NCBI GenBank assembly: GCA_900239685.1
Contig: OENT01000153.1
Span: 120,124 to 184,123, forward strand
Source: Rotaria macrura
Taxonomy: Eukaryota; Rotifera; Eurotatoria; Philodinida; Philodinidae
DNA: 64,000 nucleotides
Direction of reading: 5' to 3'
This document shows positions 25,986-37,305 of this stretch, one piece after another. The translations under genes were made by a program, and so were the position numbers. The notes below the pieces were generated by a model, which was given only the letters and a program-made list of their open reading frames with translations, ran no database searches and was not told the origin of the DNA. Position 1 is the first letter of the stretch, and each line of letters opens with the position of its first letter.

Positions 25986-26321
25986 ATCGTTTTTCAAGCA
26001 CGCTGCGTAAAATGAGACAATAGTTGATCACACTCGTCGTTTCACATATAGCAATAAAGAAAGACTAACATGCAACGTTCAATTATGAATTTAATAGAAA
26101 ATATCTATTCGCATTCTTTTCTTTTTCTTTTTCTCTTTTGTATTTTCTTTCCTCTTTATTCTGATAGTGAACGACGAGAAATATTAAGATTAAAAAAAAA
26201 AGAAAATAAGGAATGAGAAAAACGAACCAACACGCAACATGTTTATTCTTACTGAGTAGAAAAAGTAATGCTTATCGTTGATCAGAAGAAAAACAATCAT
26301 ATTGATGAACAAAAATTGAAC

Positions 26322-27434
26322 TTATGTTCTTTGTTCGTCGATTTTCTGTTTTTGTTTGATCATATTTGACATAAATTGATAATAATTCCATTTAATATCG
26401 TATTGCATGTCATACCAAAAATTACATGCTATTGTCATTGGTGAATCTTGTTCAACACGATGAAACCATAACGATGGCAGGTATAAAAGTTCATTCGGTT
26501 CAAGAGTAATTCTTAATGGATTTAAATATGGACTTTGTTCAAGATCATTTCTATCATGATCAAACCAAGGAACATCATAATCCTCGGGTACGATGATAAA
26601 ATTTTCATTGATTTGTAAATTAATACCATCATCATCTGTAATCCTCTGTGTAGAATTATAACGTTCGTAATGAGCTTTTTTATAAAACTTTTGTTCCAAC
26701 CAATAGAGATCTGTTGGAGGATATAGTGTGAAATGTTTCCTTCCACGTATTACACCATAGAGATTTTCATATGGATCATGATGAAGAGTTGATATTGATT
26801 TTGATGTACCTATCCAAAGATTTACAGCATCAGGTGGATATCCTTCAAATATTACAGTGCAAAGCATGTGATAGAACATAGAACAATTATAATACAACTA
26901 ACCGAATGCTTCTCGTACCCAATTAAGTTCATGTATATCATCGTTTAACTGTTGAAATTCAGTTGTAAACGAACTATTTTGATGTTGACAATAAACAATA
27001 CCATTAAATTTTTTTTTTCCTTCAATTATATCCATGAAATAATTAAAGGGCATTTTTTCTTCTAATGGCGTTACGAAATATTTATGTAATTTAACACAAT
27101 CTCCATAGCCATCAGGAGTAATATCGATTGTCACCGACGTGTCACCAAGTTGACAACGTAAATAATCAGGATTATTCCACTTAGATAAAGCAGACCATTG
27201 ATCAAGTGCTCCTTGAATAATGACAGGTTTATTTCGGCTGACATAATCTCGATAGAAAACAAGCGATGATGGCACACTAATTCGTGAAATATGACTCTCT
27301 AAATATAGCCCTCGAGCTTCTTCAGATAGACATTCAAATGGATAATCATCATTATCATTCGACATCACTCTCAGTGAATCATTTGCGTCTGATTTTGTAC
27401 GATGATTGAAGAACGATGCACCTCCATCAAACAT
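26322..27434 (-). CDS. JMJD7: JMJD7-like JmjC lysyl hydroxylase
   Basis: Two exons, 26903-27434 and 26322-26842, separated by a 60-bp intron; 350 aa (human about 316). The C-terminal half matches JMJD7 closely: PPDAVNLWIG, then the Fe(II) ligands in LHHDPYENLY (H198, D200), a distal ligand in LWFHRVEQ (H305), and NFWYDMQYDIKWNYYQF. The N-terminal half carries the family's PVIIQGALDQW-type motif and a YGDCV segment. JMJD7 is a 2-oxoglutarate/Fe(II) oxygenase known to (3S)-hydroxylate a lysine in the DRG translation-factor GTPases; peptidase activity has also been claimed for it. All three metal ligands are intact, so it should be active. Its stop lies 336 bp upstream of the start of the next gene on the same strand. 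Confidence 0.9.
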
Positions 27435-27670
27435 AGTAGTAAACAGAGGACGCTTTTTGCGGTAAAAATTATTTCAGAAAGACACATAATTAATCTACTG
27501 ACATATCATCATTGAAAAAAAACAATGGATTCACTTCAGCTAATTTACCCTAACCCTGCATTATTTATTTGTGAAAACTATTTTTTTAAACAACTGACCA
27601 CATCAGTCGTTCATGAAGTTATAGATTCAAATGTTGATTATCATCACTTATTTATTTCCAATCATTTTCA

Positions 27671-29535
27671 TCAAAAATAGGGCAATCCGAAATATTCGTT
27701 CAAAGAACTATACTTTGATCGAACTTTCTTTCCTGATCGAAAATCCAAGCGTTCCATGTCAATAGATGGATAGAGCCATGTTTTCAAATCCTTTTCTCGA
27801 CCAAGAAATTCTAAGACGTAAGCAGCTGCTTTTACCATTTTTTCATATCCTTTAGGATTAATATTCTCAATTGTATCACATTCTCTATGATAGCATGGAT
27901 CATAGGAGACATTTGCAATACCACCTTGACCTTGTCCAAGTAGTCGATCATAGCGATCACGCTGCGCTTGTGTTTTGGTTTCGCGTGCACCAGAATGCAA
28001 ACCGCCCGCAACGATTCCTTCAGCTAAGAATGGACCATAGTCACTTTGGCCACTAAACTCAGTAGAATCCCATGGTAAATTCTGCTCAATGAACCAATTT
28101 CGAAATAGTGCTGTAATTTTGATACTTCCTGGAAGAGCTTTGGTCGGAGTTGCATTTCTTCCAATGCTACTGTCGTAGATACCAAACATGTAGTTAGGTG
28201 AGGCAAGCATATCATAGTTGAGATTAATCAAATAATCCGAAAGACGTTCACCTATGACATTCGAATATTTAGCTTCGTTGACATGAAAATCTGAACCAAG
28301 AAGCCCTAACTCTTCGGCACCCCACCAACAGAATCGGACACGATATTTATATTTTGCATATGCTGACGTTCGATAGAGCCGAGCAAGAGCAACAGCTAGA
28401 GCCAGATTAGCTGCAGTACCACTACCTTAAATGGACGAGAGAGGGGAGGAGGAAAAATGACAAATAAAGAAATGTACAATCGACTGTTTAAGTTACCGTT
28501 ATCATTGATTCCTGGCCCGGCTAGTACGCTGTCACTATGACTACCAATAATAATCGTCTGTGTCGCATCGCCGGTTGGAGTATCCGCACATAAATTCGTT
28601 GAAGACTTGATGTATTCGTTAAGTCGTACAATGTTGATCGAAACGCTTACATTGGTTGATTTGGTTTGAGTAGCAGCTGCAGACAGTTTTTGACCCAGTT
28701 GAAATGACAGGAAAAGTGCTGGTAGAGTATTACTTTGATCAAGACTGATGAAAATAGGTGACATACGATCAGTTGATTCACCATCGTTATAGATAAGAAT
28801 AGCAGCAACCTTGTATTTAGTAGCTAGTACACTCTTTTCAAAAAAACCACATTCACCTCGTTTTATTAGTGCTACTCGACCATTGGGTGTTGGAATTGCT
28901 TTGAGCCAATCATCATCTGAACAACCCAAATTAGGAATGACAGTAAGTTCAATAAAATCAGTAAAATTTGCTGATGCCGTGTGTTGAATATAATAGAATT
29001 CGGTAAGATGTGCATAGGGTGAATGAGTGTGATTAGTTATATCCCCATCTATTGACGACAATAGAATGGGTGGACGAGCAAGGCCTGATGAAACGATGGG
29101 GAAAAATGTCCTCGTTACCTTATAATTCGTATTAGCAGTCAAATATTTGCTGATATAGTCCAATGTTGCATTGAATCCACGCGTATCGGCGGCACGTGTG
29201 CCATTCTCAACTTTCGCTATACGTTGTAATTCATAAAGATGACCGATGACTTCATCAATATGAATAGATGCAACTAAAGTGGAATCAATCAATTGCTCAG
29301 CTATCGTGTCACCCATCCTTGGTTTGTCGCTGTTGTGCCGAATTTCATAAAATTGCTTATTATTTGTAATGAGAATCATGATGGATAATGCAATAATAAT
29401 CAATCCGAGAATCAATGTAGTTTCCAGAATCGGTACTTTGAATTTCGCGTGTTTACTACCATTCAAGATTTTATTATCTACTTCTACTTGAATGACTTCA
29501 ATACTCGGCATGTTTGTCCTAAAGTCTGAGAACAA
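27671..29535 (-). CDS. Membrane-anchored M28 family metallopeptidase, copy A
   Basis: Two exons, 28497-29535 and 27671-28425, with a 71-bp intron; 597 aa. Short cytoplasmic N-terminus, one signal-anchor helix (about 25-50), a PA-type domain in the middle, then the M28 peptidase domain. The di-zinc site is complete: H333 (SHSDS), D345 (INDNGSG), E384/E385 (WWGAEELG), D418 (NYDML) and H526 (CYHREC). This predicts a type II ectoenzyme with aminopeptidase or carboxypeptidase activity of the aminopeptidase Y type. An in-frame ATG 24 bp downstream is an alternative start. A TTTATT (AATAAA on this strand) 15-20 bp after the stop can serve for polyadenylation. Most of exon 2 and the intron are nearly identical to copy B, while exon 1 is strongly diverged. 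Confidence 0.88.
27755..28590 (-). repeat. 836-bp homogenised block shared with copy B (first instance)
   Basis: This block matches 31248-32083 at a constant offset of 3493 bp, with no indels that I can see and only scattered substitutions. It spans the end of exon 1, the whole intron and nearly all of exon 2. Similarity stops abruptly at both edges. Confidence 0.85.
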
Positions 29536-29839
29536 AATTTTGAAATGACACAGAACATCAGCGAGAAAAACAAAGGCACGATACTTTTCGACATTTTAAA
29601 GTCAGATTAGCCAAACAAAGCATAGCCTTGTCATTTATTGTAGTTAATACTTATACACTAATGCATTTGAAGCAATTCGACTAGCAAAACACAACATCGA
29701 ATTATTTCACATTTACTAAGGACAAACACATATTGTCTTAGGGAAGACCAACAGGCACATCGGAGTGTAATTGATACTGAGTCATAGGTCAAAAACGTCA
29801 CATATGTAATTATATACTATAAAACGGTTGGCCGTCATA

Positions 29840-29893
29840 ATGTCGAAAGGAAAAATGTCGAAAGAAAAAATTATCGAAAGGAAATATGTCGAA
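29840..29893 (+). repeat. Tandem ATGTCGAAAGGAAA-type repeat
   Basis: About four degenerate copies of a 14-16 bp unit (ATGTCGAAAGGAAAA, ATGTCGAAAGAAAAA, TTATCGAAAGGAAAT, ATGTCGAATAA) follow an ACGGTTGGCCGTCATA stretch. A reverse-complement copy lies at 30506-30524. Probably one terminus of a small transposable element. Confidence 0.8.
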
Positions 29894-30505
29894 TAAATAA
29901 TATTGACATGACACATTGTCTATTCATATTTTAGAGAGTTGGAAATATATAGAACATGTTATAAAACATGCACTTAAGTTGAAATTTTAACAGTGAGAAA
30001 AATTTTACAGAAAAATACAAAATAAAAAATGTTATTTTTTCACGAACTGCACGAATCTCAAGTTTTTATTTTTCTGGAAGATGACTATCATTACCGACAG
30101 TTTTCATCAATAGATTAGTTGAATCAGTATGAACTTTAGGTGCTACAATCATTAATAGTGCATATCCAATACTTAGTAGTTATTGTTGTTTTATTCAATT
30201 TAAAAGTATATTCATCGTCAACTAGTAGAGGTTTTTCTTTATTTGAATTTATACAGGAAATAGCTGGAGATTTTGCTCAAATTTCACTAGTTAAAATTAT
30301 GAAAGCTTCAGTCATGACAGTACAAGTTTAGTTATACAATAATTCTTCGTTCAACTCTTTTATTTTACTTTTATCAATAGTTAGTCATCACTATCAATAC
30401 TGGCTAAAATTCTACACTAGTAAAATCATAAGGAAAAATAATGAACTACATGTGATTAGAGTCGCCGTATACTAGAGACAGGATTTTTTTTTATTCTTCC
30501 CTTCT

Positions 30506-30524
30506 ACATTTTTCCTTTCGACAT
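30506..30524 (-). repeat. Inverted copy of the ATGTCGAAAGG unit
   Basis: The 19 bases here are the exact reverse complement of 29840-29858, so the two bracket about 650 bp of non-coding sequence. Confidence 0.8.
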
Positions 30525-31238
30525 ATAAAACATAACTCTCATTCATTGAAAACTATTCTCTCTTGATAAAGTTGGTTTTATTGAAAAAATAACTTCAAAG
30601 ATCAAAAGTTACCAACAAAATTTTATTCACGATTTGTGTTTTAATTAATTATCATGATTTAATTACGCCAAGAAAAACAGTGACTGTACTAAAAGAATCG
30701 AATAAATTTTCCAATTGAGCATAAACAAATTCATCAGCATGGCAACTTGATGGAAGACCTTGCATACTAGTTAGGAATCAAAAGAAAATAAAACTAACAG
30801 CATGTCTCCATTAGGTTCTCACATGGCAATAATTGAATAGAGACACACAGGACCTAATAACCTTCAAAAGACTTTCATTGCATTACTTCATAGTTTTTGT
30901 CGCATATTCAATAGAGAGTTATCTCGTGATGTGGAGAAAGAGCACTAGCGACTAAACTACGACAAGGAGACGAACTAAAACAAAAGCAGATCAATGATGA
31001 TGAAATGAAAAACTACACTATTTCACATTATGTTATTCAAGTGAATAATACTGAAACTGAAACAATCGTTAGATCGCCAGAAATATTCTAACTCGACAAC
31101 AATTGTATGTTGCAGACTAAAAAAGCATCAAACTGCACAACAATAAAAAAGGAAATAAAGTAAAAATTAAAAGCAATCCGATCCAAAATAATCGTTGACT
31201 TAATTCTATTTTTCTTGCAGTTGATGTGAACAAGTAAT

Positions 31239-33025
31239 TCATTGGTTCATGTCAATAGATGGATAGAGCCATGTTTTCAAATCCTTTTCTCGACCAAGAA
31301 ATTCTAAGACGTAAGCAGCTGCTTTTACCATTTTTTCATATCCTTTAGGATTAATATTCTCAATTGTATCACATTCTCTATGATAGCATGGATCATAGAA
31401 GGCATTTGCAATACCACCTTGACCTTGTCCAAGTATTCGATCATAGCGATCACGCTGTGCTTGTGTTTTGGTTTCACGTGCACCAGAAAACAAACCGCCC
31501 GCAACGATTCCTTCAGCTAAGAATGGACCATAGTCACTTTGGCCACTGAACTCAGTAGAATCCCATGGTAAATTCTGCTCAATGAACCAATTTCGAAATA
31601 GTGCTGTAATTTTGATACTTCCTGGAAGAGCTTTGGTCGGAGTTGCATTTCTTCCAATGCTACTGTCGTAGATACCAAACATGTAGTTAGGTGAGGCAAG
31701 CATATCATAGTTGAGATTAATCAAATAATCCGAAAGACGTTCACCTATGAGATTCGAATATTTAGCTTCGTCGACATGAAAATGTGAACCGAAAAGTCCT
31801 AACTCTTCGGCACCCCACCAACAGAATCGGACACGATATTTATATTTTGCATACGTTGACGTTCGATAGAGACGTGCAAGAGCAACAGCTAGAGCCAGAT
31901 TAGCTGCACTACCACTACCTTAAATGGACGAGAGAGGGGAGGAGAAAAAATGACAAATAAAGAAATGTACAATCGACTGTTTAAGTTACCGTTATCATTG
32001 ATTCCTGGTCCAGTTCGTACGCTGTCGCTATGACTACCAATAATAATCGTCTGTGTCGCATCGCCGGTTGGAGTATCAGCACAAATATTGGCTACAGGAT
32101 AGTCAGGCAAATTTTCCACATCAATAAATAATCTAACACTTGTTTTTTTCGATGGATCTTGAACTGCTTTCACAAGCTGTTCACCAATTGGAAACGAGAC
32201 CAGAACAGCAGGTATAGTATTGTTTTGAGCAAGAATGACTTCCGGTAATTGAACTTGCTGAGGTGCCCCAGCGTCAATATAGAAAAGAAGTGCCACTACT
32301 TGATGTTTAGCAGCAAGTAAAACTTTATCTGAGAAACGGCACGTGCCTACTTTAACTAAGGCTACTCGACCATTTGGCGGCGGAGATGCTTTCAGCCAAT
32401 CATCATCTGAACAACCAGCATTAAGAATTAATGTAAGTTCAATATAGTCGGTGGTATTGATTGACATTGAATGTTTAGCTGGGTAGAAGTCCGTTAGGGA
32501 CAGATTTGTCGAAAAAGTATAATTCTTTTTGACATCGTTGATCGATGAAGTCAGAATTGGGTTATTTGCAAGTGCAAAGTTTTTGAGGAAAAAGAACTTC
32601 TTAGTCACTAGGTAGTTAGTGTTAGCAGTTAAATAATTACTGATAAAGTCCACTGTTGCATTGTATCCAGGTGTATTGACGGCTCTCGTTCTATTAGAAA
32701 TAGTTGCAATGCGTTGTAGCTCGTTAAGTAAGCTCATCACTTCGTTAATATGAACAGACTCAGCCAAAGTCGAATCGAACGACTGTCGAATTATTTTTGA
32801 ATTGATTGCAGTTTTTCTTATGTTGATTGTTACATCGTATAATTGGCGATTAACTTTTACGAGAGTTGTAATACTGAGTGCAATAATGATCGTTCCAAAT
32901 ACTAGCCCAACAGCAATGAAGAATATTAGAAATTTTGCATATTTTGCTGTTTTAGAAATGTGATTTCCAGTATCGGTATAAGAAACCTGTTCCGATGACA
33001 TACTGATTTCTGTAGTGTCAGTCAA
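31239..33025 (-). CDS. Membrane-anchored M28 family metallopeptidase, copy B
   Basis: Two exons, 31990-33025 and 31239-31918; 571 aa. Same architecture as copy A: N-terminal signal-anchor helix (about 35-57), PA-type region and an M28 domain with every zinc-site motif kept (SHSDS, INDNGSG, AEELG, NYDML, CYHREC). Exon 2 and intron are almost identical to copy A, but exon 1 outside the shared block is only distantly similar. The protein ends four residues after LYPSI (DMNQ), so it lacks the roughly 26-residue tail of copy A; the break coincides with the edge of the shared block. A second in-frame ATG 24 bp into the frame is an alternative start. Confidence 0.86.
31248..32083 (-). repeat. 836-bp homogenised block shared with copy A (second instance)
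   Basis: Counterpart of 27755-28590; see that entry. Differences seen include a few exon 2 substitutions (for example GGLHSG versus GGLFSG) and one base in the intron. Confidence 0.85.
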
Positions 33026-34806
33026 TATACAAAAAATAGCTAATCAGTGAAGATGGTGTAACTGACAACGTCGGTATTTGACATTCAAAACAAAAGATTA
33101 GTATACGAATAATGGTATGTAAATGTTGTCTTCGATTGTTGTTCTCATTAATTATGATAAGATACAAATACGAATAAGTAATATGTAGTATTAGTAAGGA
33201 TCATGTATATCTAGCTTTCCAGATCCAACCATATATTTTCTTTTTATCGAAAATCGATGTGATCTTTATTCAAGTGAAAGGAAAATAAAAGCTGCAATTT
33301 CTAGTTGCACATGCTAATCTCAATCTTTTATCTATTGTAATTACGAGTTCTCCAACTCATGCATAATTTTTGAATGAATGTGAATGATCTGCAATATGTA
33401 GAGTTAATTTGAACTGTGGTATTTCATATATTGTTTTGGGATTCTGAATATATTTCCTCCTTTTATAACTCTATTTCTTGTTGCCTTCGAGTAATCACAA
33501 TACCATGAAAAGTTGCATGTGGATCGATTTGAATGAAAGTAATCTATTCAAAGAATATCAGATGCGTCTAGTTGTTCTCTTCTAGAGACAGAAAAATTGT
33601 TTTCGTTGAAATTGCTTGGGGATTATGAATAGTACGCTTCGTTGGTAGCTATAGCGTGTAGAGTGCAACTGATGAATCGATATGGTTTTCAGAATCAACG
33701 ATTAGATGAAATTGAAAATATATGAAAAAGTCAATAGCTCCGAACAAATAAGTTAATTATTAGTGAATGATTCAAGCGTATCTAGACTTCTATTTTAGTG
33801 CAACCATGATTTTAACTTATGGAAAGTTTTACTTGAACATACGTTATCTCTCTTTTGAGTTGATTGCACCGAACGATTTATAAATTCGTAAAGTGAACAT
33901 TTTCTGATCAATTTTATAAAAATTTCTAGATGTTAGAAATCTTGTAACTATTGAAACATCTACGGAAAACATGAGTACCTTTCATATTCTACTGTGAAAT
34001 TTGTTGACGAGTAAACGAATTTATAACTATTGTACATTCGACTAAACCATAATATTATTCTCAAGTACATTTGCAAATCTGCATTAAAGCAGCAGAGCGT
34101 CAATATTACCTGTAACGTTCGCGCAAACTTTCTTTTCACATCGCTGTTGATATTAAAATAAAATAAATGTAGCTGACAGACTCGTATGCTACTCGAATGT
34201 TCTGATCAACATTAGATTGAAATTCTTCATGAAAATACAAAGATATTATTCGATGAGTGTAACTATGCTCGATTGTTGCTCTCTACAATTAAGAGCTCCA
34301 ATAGTATAGATAATAATTATGGCTTGTAGTTTATCAAAGGAATAACTAAAATTAAATATCTGCGTTTGATCTGTTATAATCATATGACTTTGTTTACATA
34401 CTGAAGACAAAGATAGATCAGACATTAAATCAAATGGGAAGAAACTAAATCCATCACGTACCTATGTATGAGTAAAACTGAGCTTTCAAATTCGATATAT
34501 AAACGCAGGCATACTGCGTTGCTTCACACATAAGACACAGATGGTAATATTACTTAAACCATGATGATATTAATTACAAGATGAAAAATTCTATAATCGG
34601 ATAGTAAATCAGCATAAAATAATATTTTTCCGTTGTATATTTACGTGTTTAACTATTAGCCTCTTCTGTTTCTTTGTGGTAATTATATCACACTGAAAGA
34701 GAGAGTATTGTTTATTTTTAGAAAAAAGAAGATTGCTGATTTCGATTCAATATCACAAAGAAAAAATAAACAATGCTGTTCAATTAAGTAAAATATGATT
34801 GTCGAA
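33026..34806. other. Spacer between M28 copies B and C
   Basis: About 1.8 kb of AT-rich sequence. I see no open frame of protein-like composition, no RNA gene and no obvious repeat. It must contain the promoter of copy B and the 3' end of copy C. Confidence 0.45.
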
Positions 34807-36761
34807 CTAATTGTCAATATCTCGAAAGTAATCACTATTAGGAAAATAATTATTTGGTAGTCGAGGTTTCGGTCGTCCGTTTGGATATAACCATGTTGAC
34901 AAATTTTCTTTTCGACCTAGATATTCCAGTATATGCGCTGCTGCTTGAACCACTTTTTCATAACCAACTGGATTAATGTTATCTACTGTATCACATGCTT
35001 TGTGATAACATGGATCAAGAATGGCACCAGCAAAACCACTTTGACCTTTACCGAGTTTCGTTTCATATCGAAGACGTTGTTCGGCTGTTTTAGTTTCATC
35101 AGCACCAGAAAATAATCCACCAGCAACAATACCCGCTGCTAGAAATGGACCATAATCACTTCGACCACTAAAATCCATGTAATCCCATGGTAAATTCTTC
35201 CCATCGAACCAATTACGGAATTCTTCAGAAACTTGAATACTTCCATTGATTACCAACGGTTCAGTACCTGGCTTTGCTGAACTACCATTATAGATACCTA
35301 AGACGTAATTAGGTGATCCAAGCATATCGTAGTTTATATTAATCAAGTAGTCTTGAAGACGATTGCCTGGCGTAGCAGATGTTTGTTGAGCTTGTTGAAC
35401 ATGATAGATGGATCCTACAAGTCCAATTTCTTCTGCACCCCACCAACAGAATCGAACACGATATTTATATTTATTGTAGTTTCCAGACTGGTACAGACGA
35501 GCCAAATTTGTGGCCAAAACCAGAATAGCCATCGTCCCACTACCTGAATTATGAGAAGAAACTTAATAATTGTCTTTAGAAACAAATACAAATCATGATA
35601 GAAAAAAAATTAATCCATATGTTTTTATGAGGCGGCGAGAGAGAAAAGTTCCGATGAATTTCTATTTCATTTACAAGTTTCAGTAGACTGTTGATACTCA
35701 GAGAACATATTGCTTCTCGAAAAGAATCTCTGATCTACCTATTGATCTATCTCTTCAAATTTAGTTTCTCTTCATTCAATATTCAACATACTGAAGAAAA
35801 CATTAGACTAACCATTATCATTTATTCCAGGTCCTGCAGGAACACTATCGCTATGACCACCGATGACAATAGTTTCATTAATGTTGCCTTCTTTTGTATC
35901 TGCGCAGATGTTTTGAACATTGAATGGTGGATAATCTTCAATTTCAATCTGAAGCCAAATGTTCACGTTACTTACGCTAACTGCACTAACTAATTCTTGT
36001 CCAACAGCATAAGAAAGAAATAATGCAGGAATTTTATTTAATTGCCGAAGACGTATAACGGCCGGGGCAAGACTCGCCGTTGTCAATCCATTATTGTAGT
36101 AAAGCAATGCCGATGCATTGTATTTGTTAGCTAGTTCACCTTTTTCAGCATTTGTACATATGCCACCTGCTACTACTAATGCCACTCGACCTGATACATT
36201 GTACCAATCACTATCATTACATCCTTGATTTGGAACGACTGCTAAATTAAACAGTGTTAAATTTATTGAGACTGAATAATTGACATAGGTAAAATCGGAT
36301 CTTGCCAAATCATCTGAATATGTGTATGTTTTATTGGAACCATTGATCGATGCTATCAGTATTGGTTTTCCTTTAACCGTAAAATTTTTCACAGGAAATG
36401 ATTGTCGAAAGACATTCAAAGCGATTGCATTATTAGTTAGATAATTATAGATATAGTTAAGTGTTTCTGTAAATCCACGGGTACCAATAGCACGAGTGTT
36501 GTCTGCATTATTAGCAATACGTTGTAACTCGTTAAGATGGTTCATCAAGTCTTCAATACGAATAGAATCGACCAAATTTACATTGGTTGACGGCTGAGCT
36601 GTGCTAGTTGTTGTTTGACTATTCGAATATTTAATTTCATCAAATCGCTTGTTAACTACGCTAAGTGTAGCCGCATTCAATGCAATTGAAATTAATACTA
36701 ATATAGCGACAACCACTAACAGAAGAAACGTTATTAACAGAGATATTTTTGTACAACACAT
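34807..36761 (-). CDS. Membrane-anchored M28 family metallopeptidase, copy C
   Basis: Two exons, 35813-36761 and 34807-35543, separated by a 269-bp intron at the same position and phase as in copies A and B; 561 aa. N-terminal signal anchor with a very hydrophobic helix (about 8-32), Thr/Ser-rich stem, PA-type domain with several N-glycosylation sequons, then an M28 domain with the full metal site (GHSDS, INDNGSG, WWGAEEIG, NYDMLGS, CYHKAC). It is clearly paralogous to A and B but diverged throughout, so it is not part of the conversion tract. It ends in a Pro/Asn/Tyr-rich tail. It is the most upstream copy of the array. Confidence 0.87.
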
Positions 36762-37003
36762 GATGATGAGTTGTAAAGGAAGTAACTCGATTGTTATATG
36801 ACAGTAGCAAAGATGCCTTTCTCTTAAACAGATTTTCTTTTATGTTCTGGAATGCAAAAAGGAAGAAATTTATGACTTTTATCGAAAATGCAACTATGGC
36901 TTATCTGACGATGACGAGGATACATCAATAATAGGCATAGCCATCATTCCTATTTGCATAGAAGGAAGGAAGAGAACGAAATAGCTAAATAATATATTCA
37001 GAC

Positions 37004-37305
37004 TCTAGGGGTGGCATTTTATCTTTACTTTACCAAATAAAGTAAAGTTGAGGAACTTTACTTTCTCAGTAAAGTAAAGTTGCGTTACTGTACTTTTCTG
37101 GATAAACTAAACTTCAATACTTTACTTGGTTAAGTAAAGTTTTTTTTACTTTACTCGAAAAAGTAAAGTTGAAAAGTTTGGTTTTTTAATCTATCTATAC
37201 AATATATTATAGTCTAACTTTACTTTACCAAATAAAGTAAAGTGAAATGCTTTACTTTACTTTACTTTTTCAAAGTGAAATAAAGATAAAGTGCCCACCC
37301 TAAAG
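37004..37305. mobile_element. MITE-like element built of TTTACTTTA/TAAAGTAAAG palindromes
   Basis: Terminal inverted repeats of about 24 bp with a few mismatches (TCTAGGGGTGGCATTTTATC at the left; reverse complement of the right end CTTTAGGGTGGGCACTTTAT). Both sides are flanked by TCAGAC (36998-37003 and 37306-37311), a likely 6-bp target-site duplication. The interior is a chain of TTTACTTTA and TAAAGTAAAGTT motifs in both orientations, so it can fold on itself. No coding capacity. Confidence 0.7.

Larger units (their letters stand above)
29536..31238. other. Spacer between M28 copies A and B
   Basis: Holds the ATGTCGAAAGG repeats described separately. A minus-strand frame at about 30660-30780 (37 codons after a possible splice acceptor) looks weakly protein-like but is too short to call. 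Otherwise AT-rich with no gene seen. Confidence 0.4.

Noticed and set aside
37004..37305. CRISPR-like or telomere-like array of TTTACTTTA repeats
   Set aside because: Units occur in both orientations without regular spacers and are enclosed by terminal inverted repeats. The context is eukaryotic.
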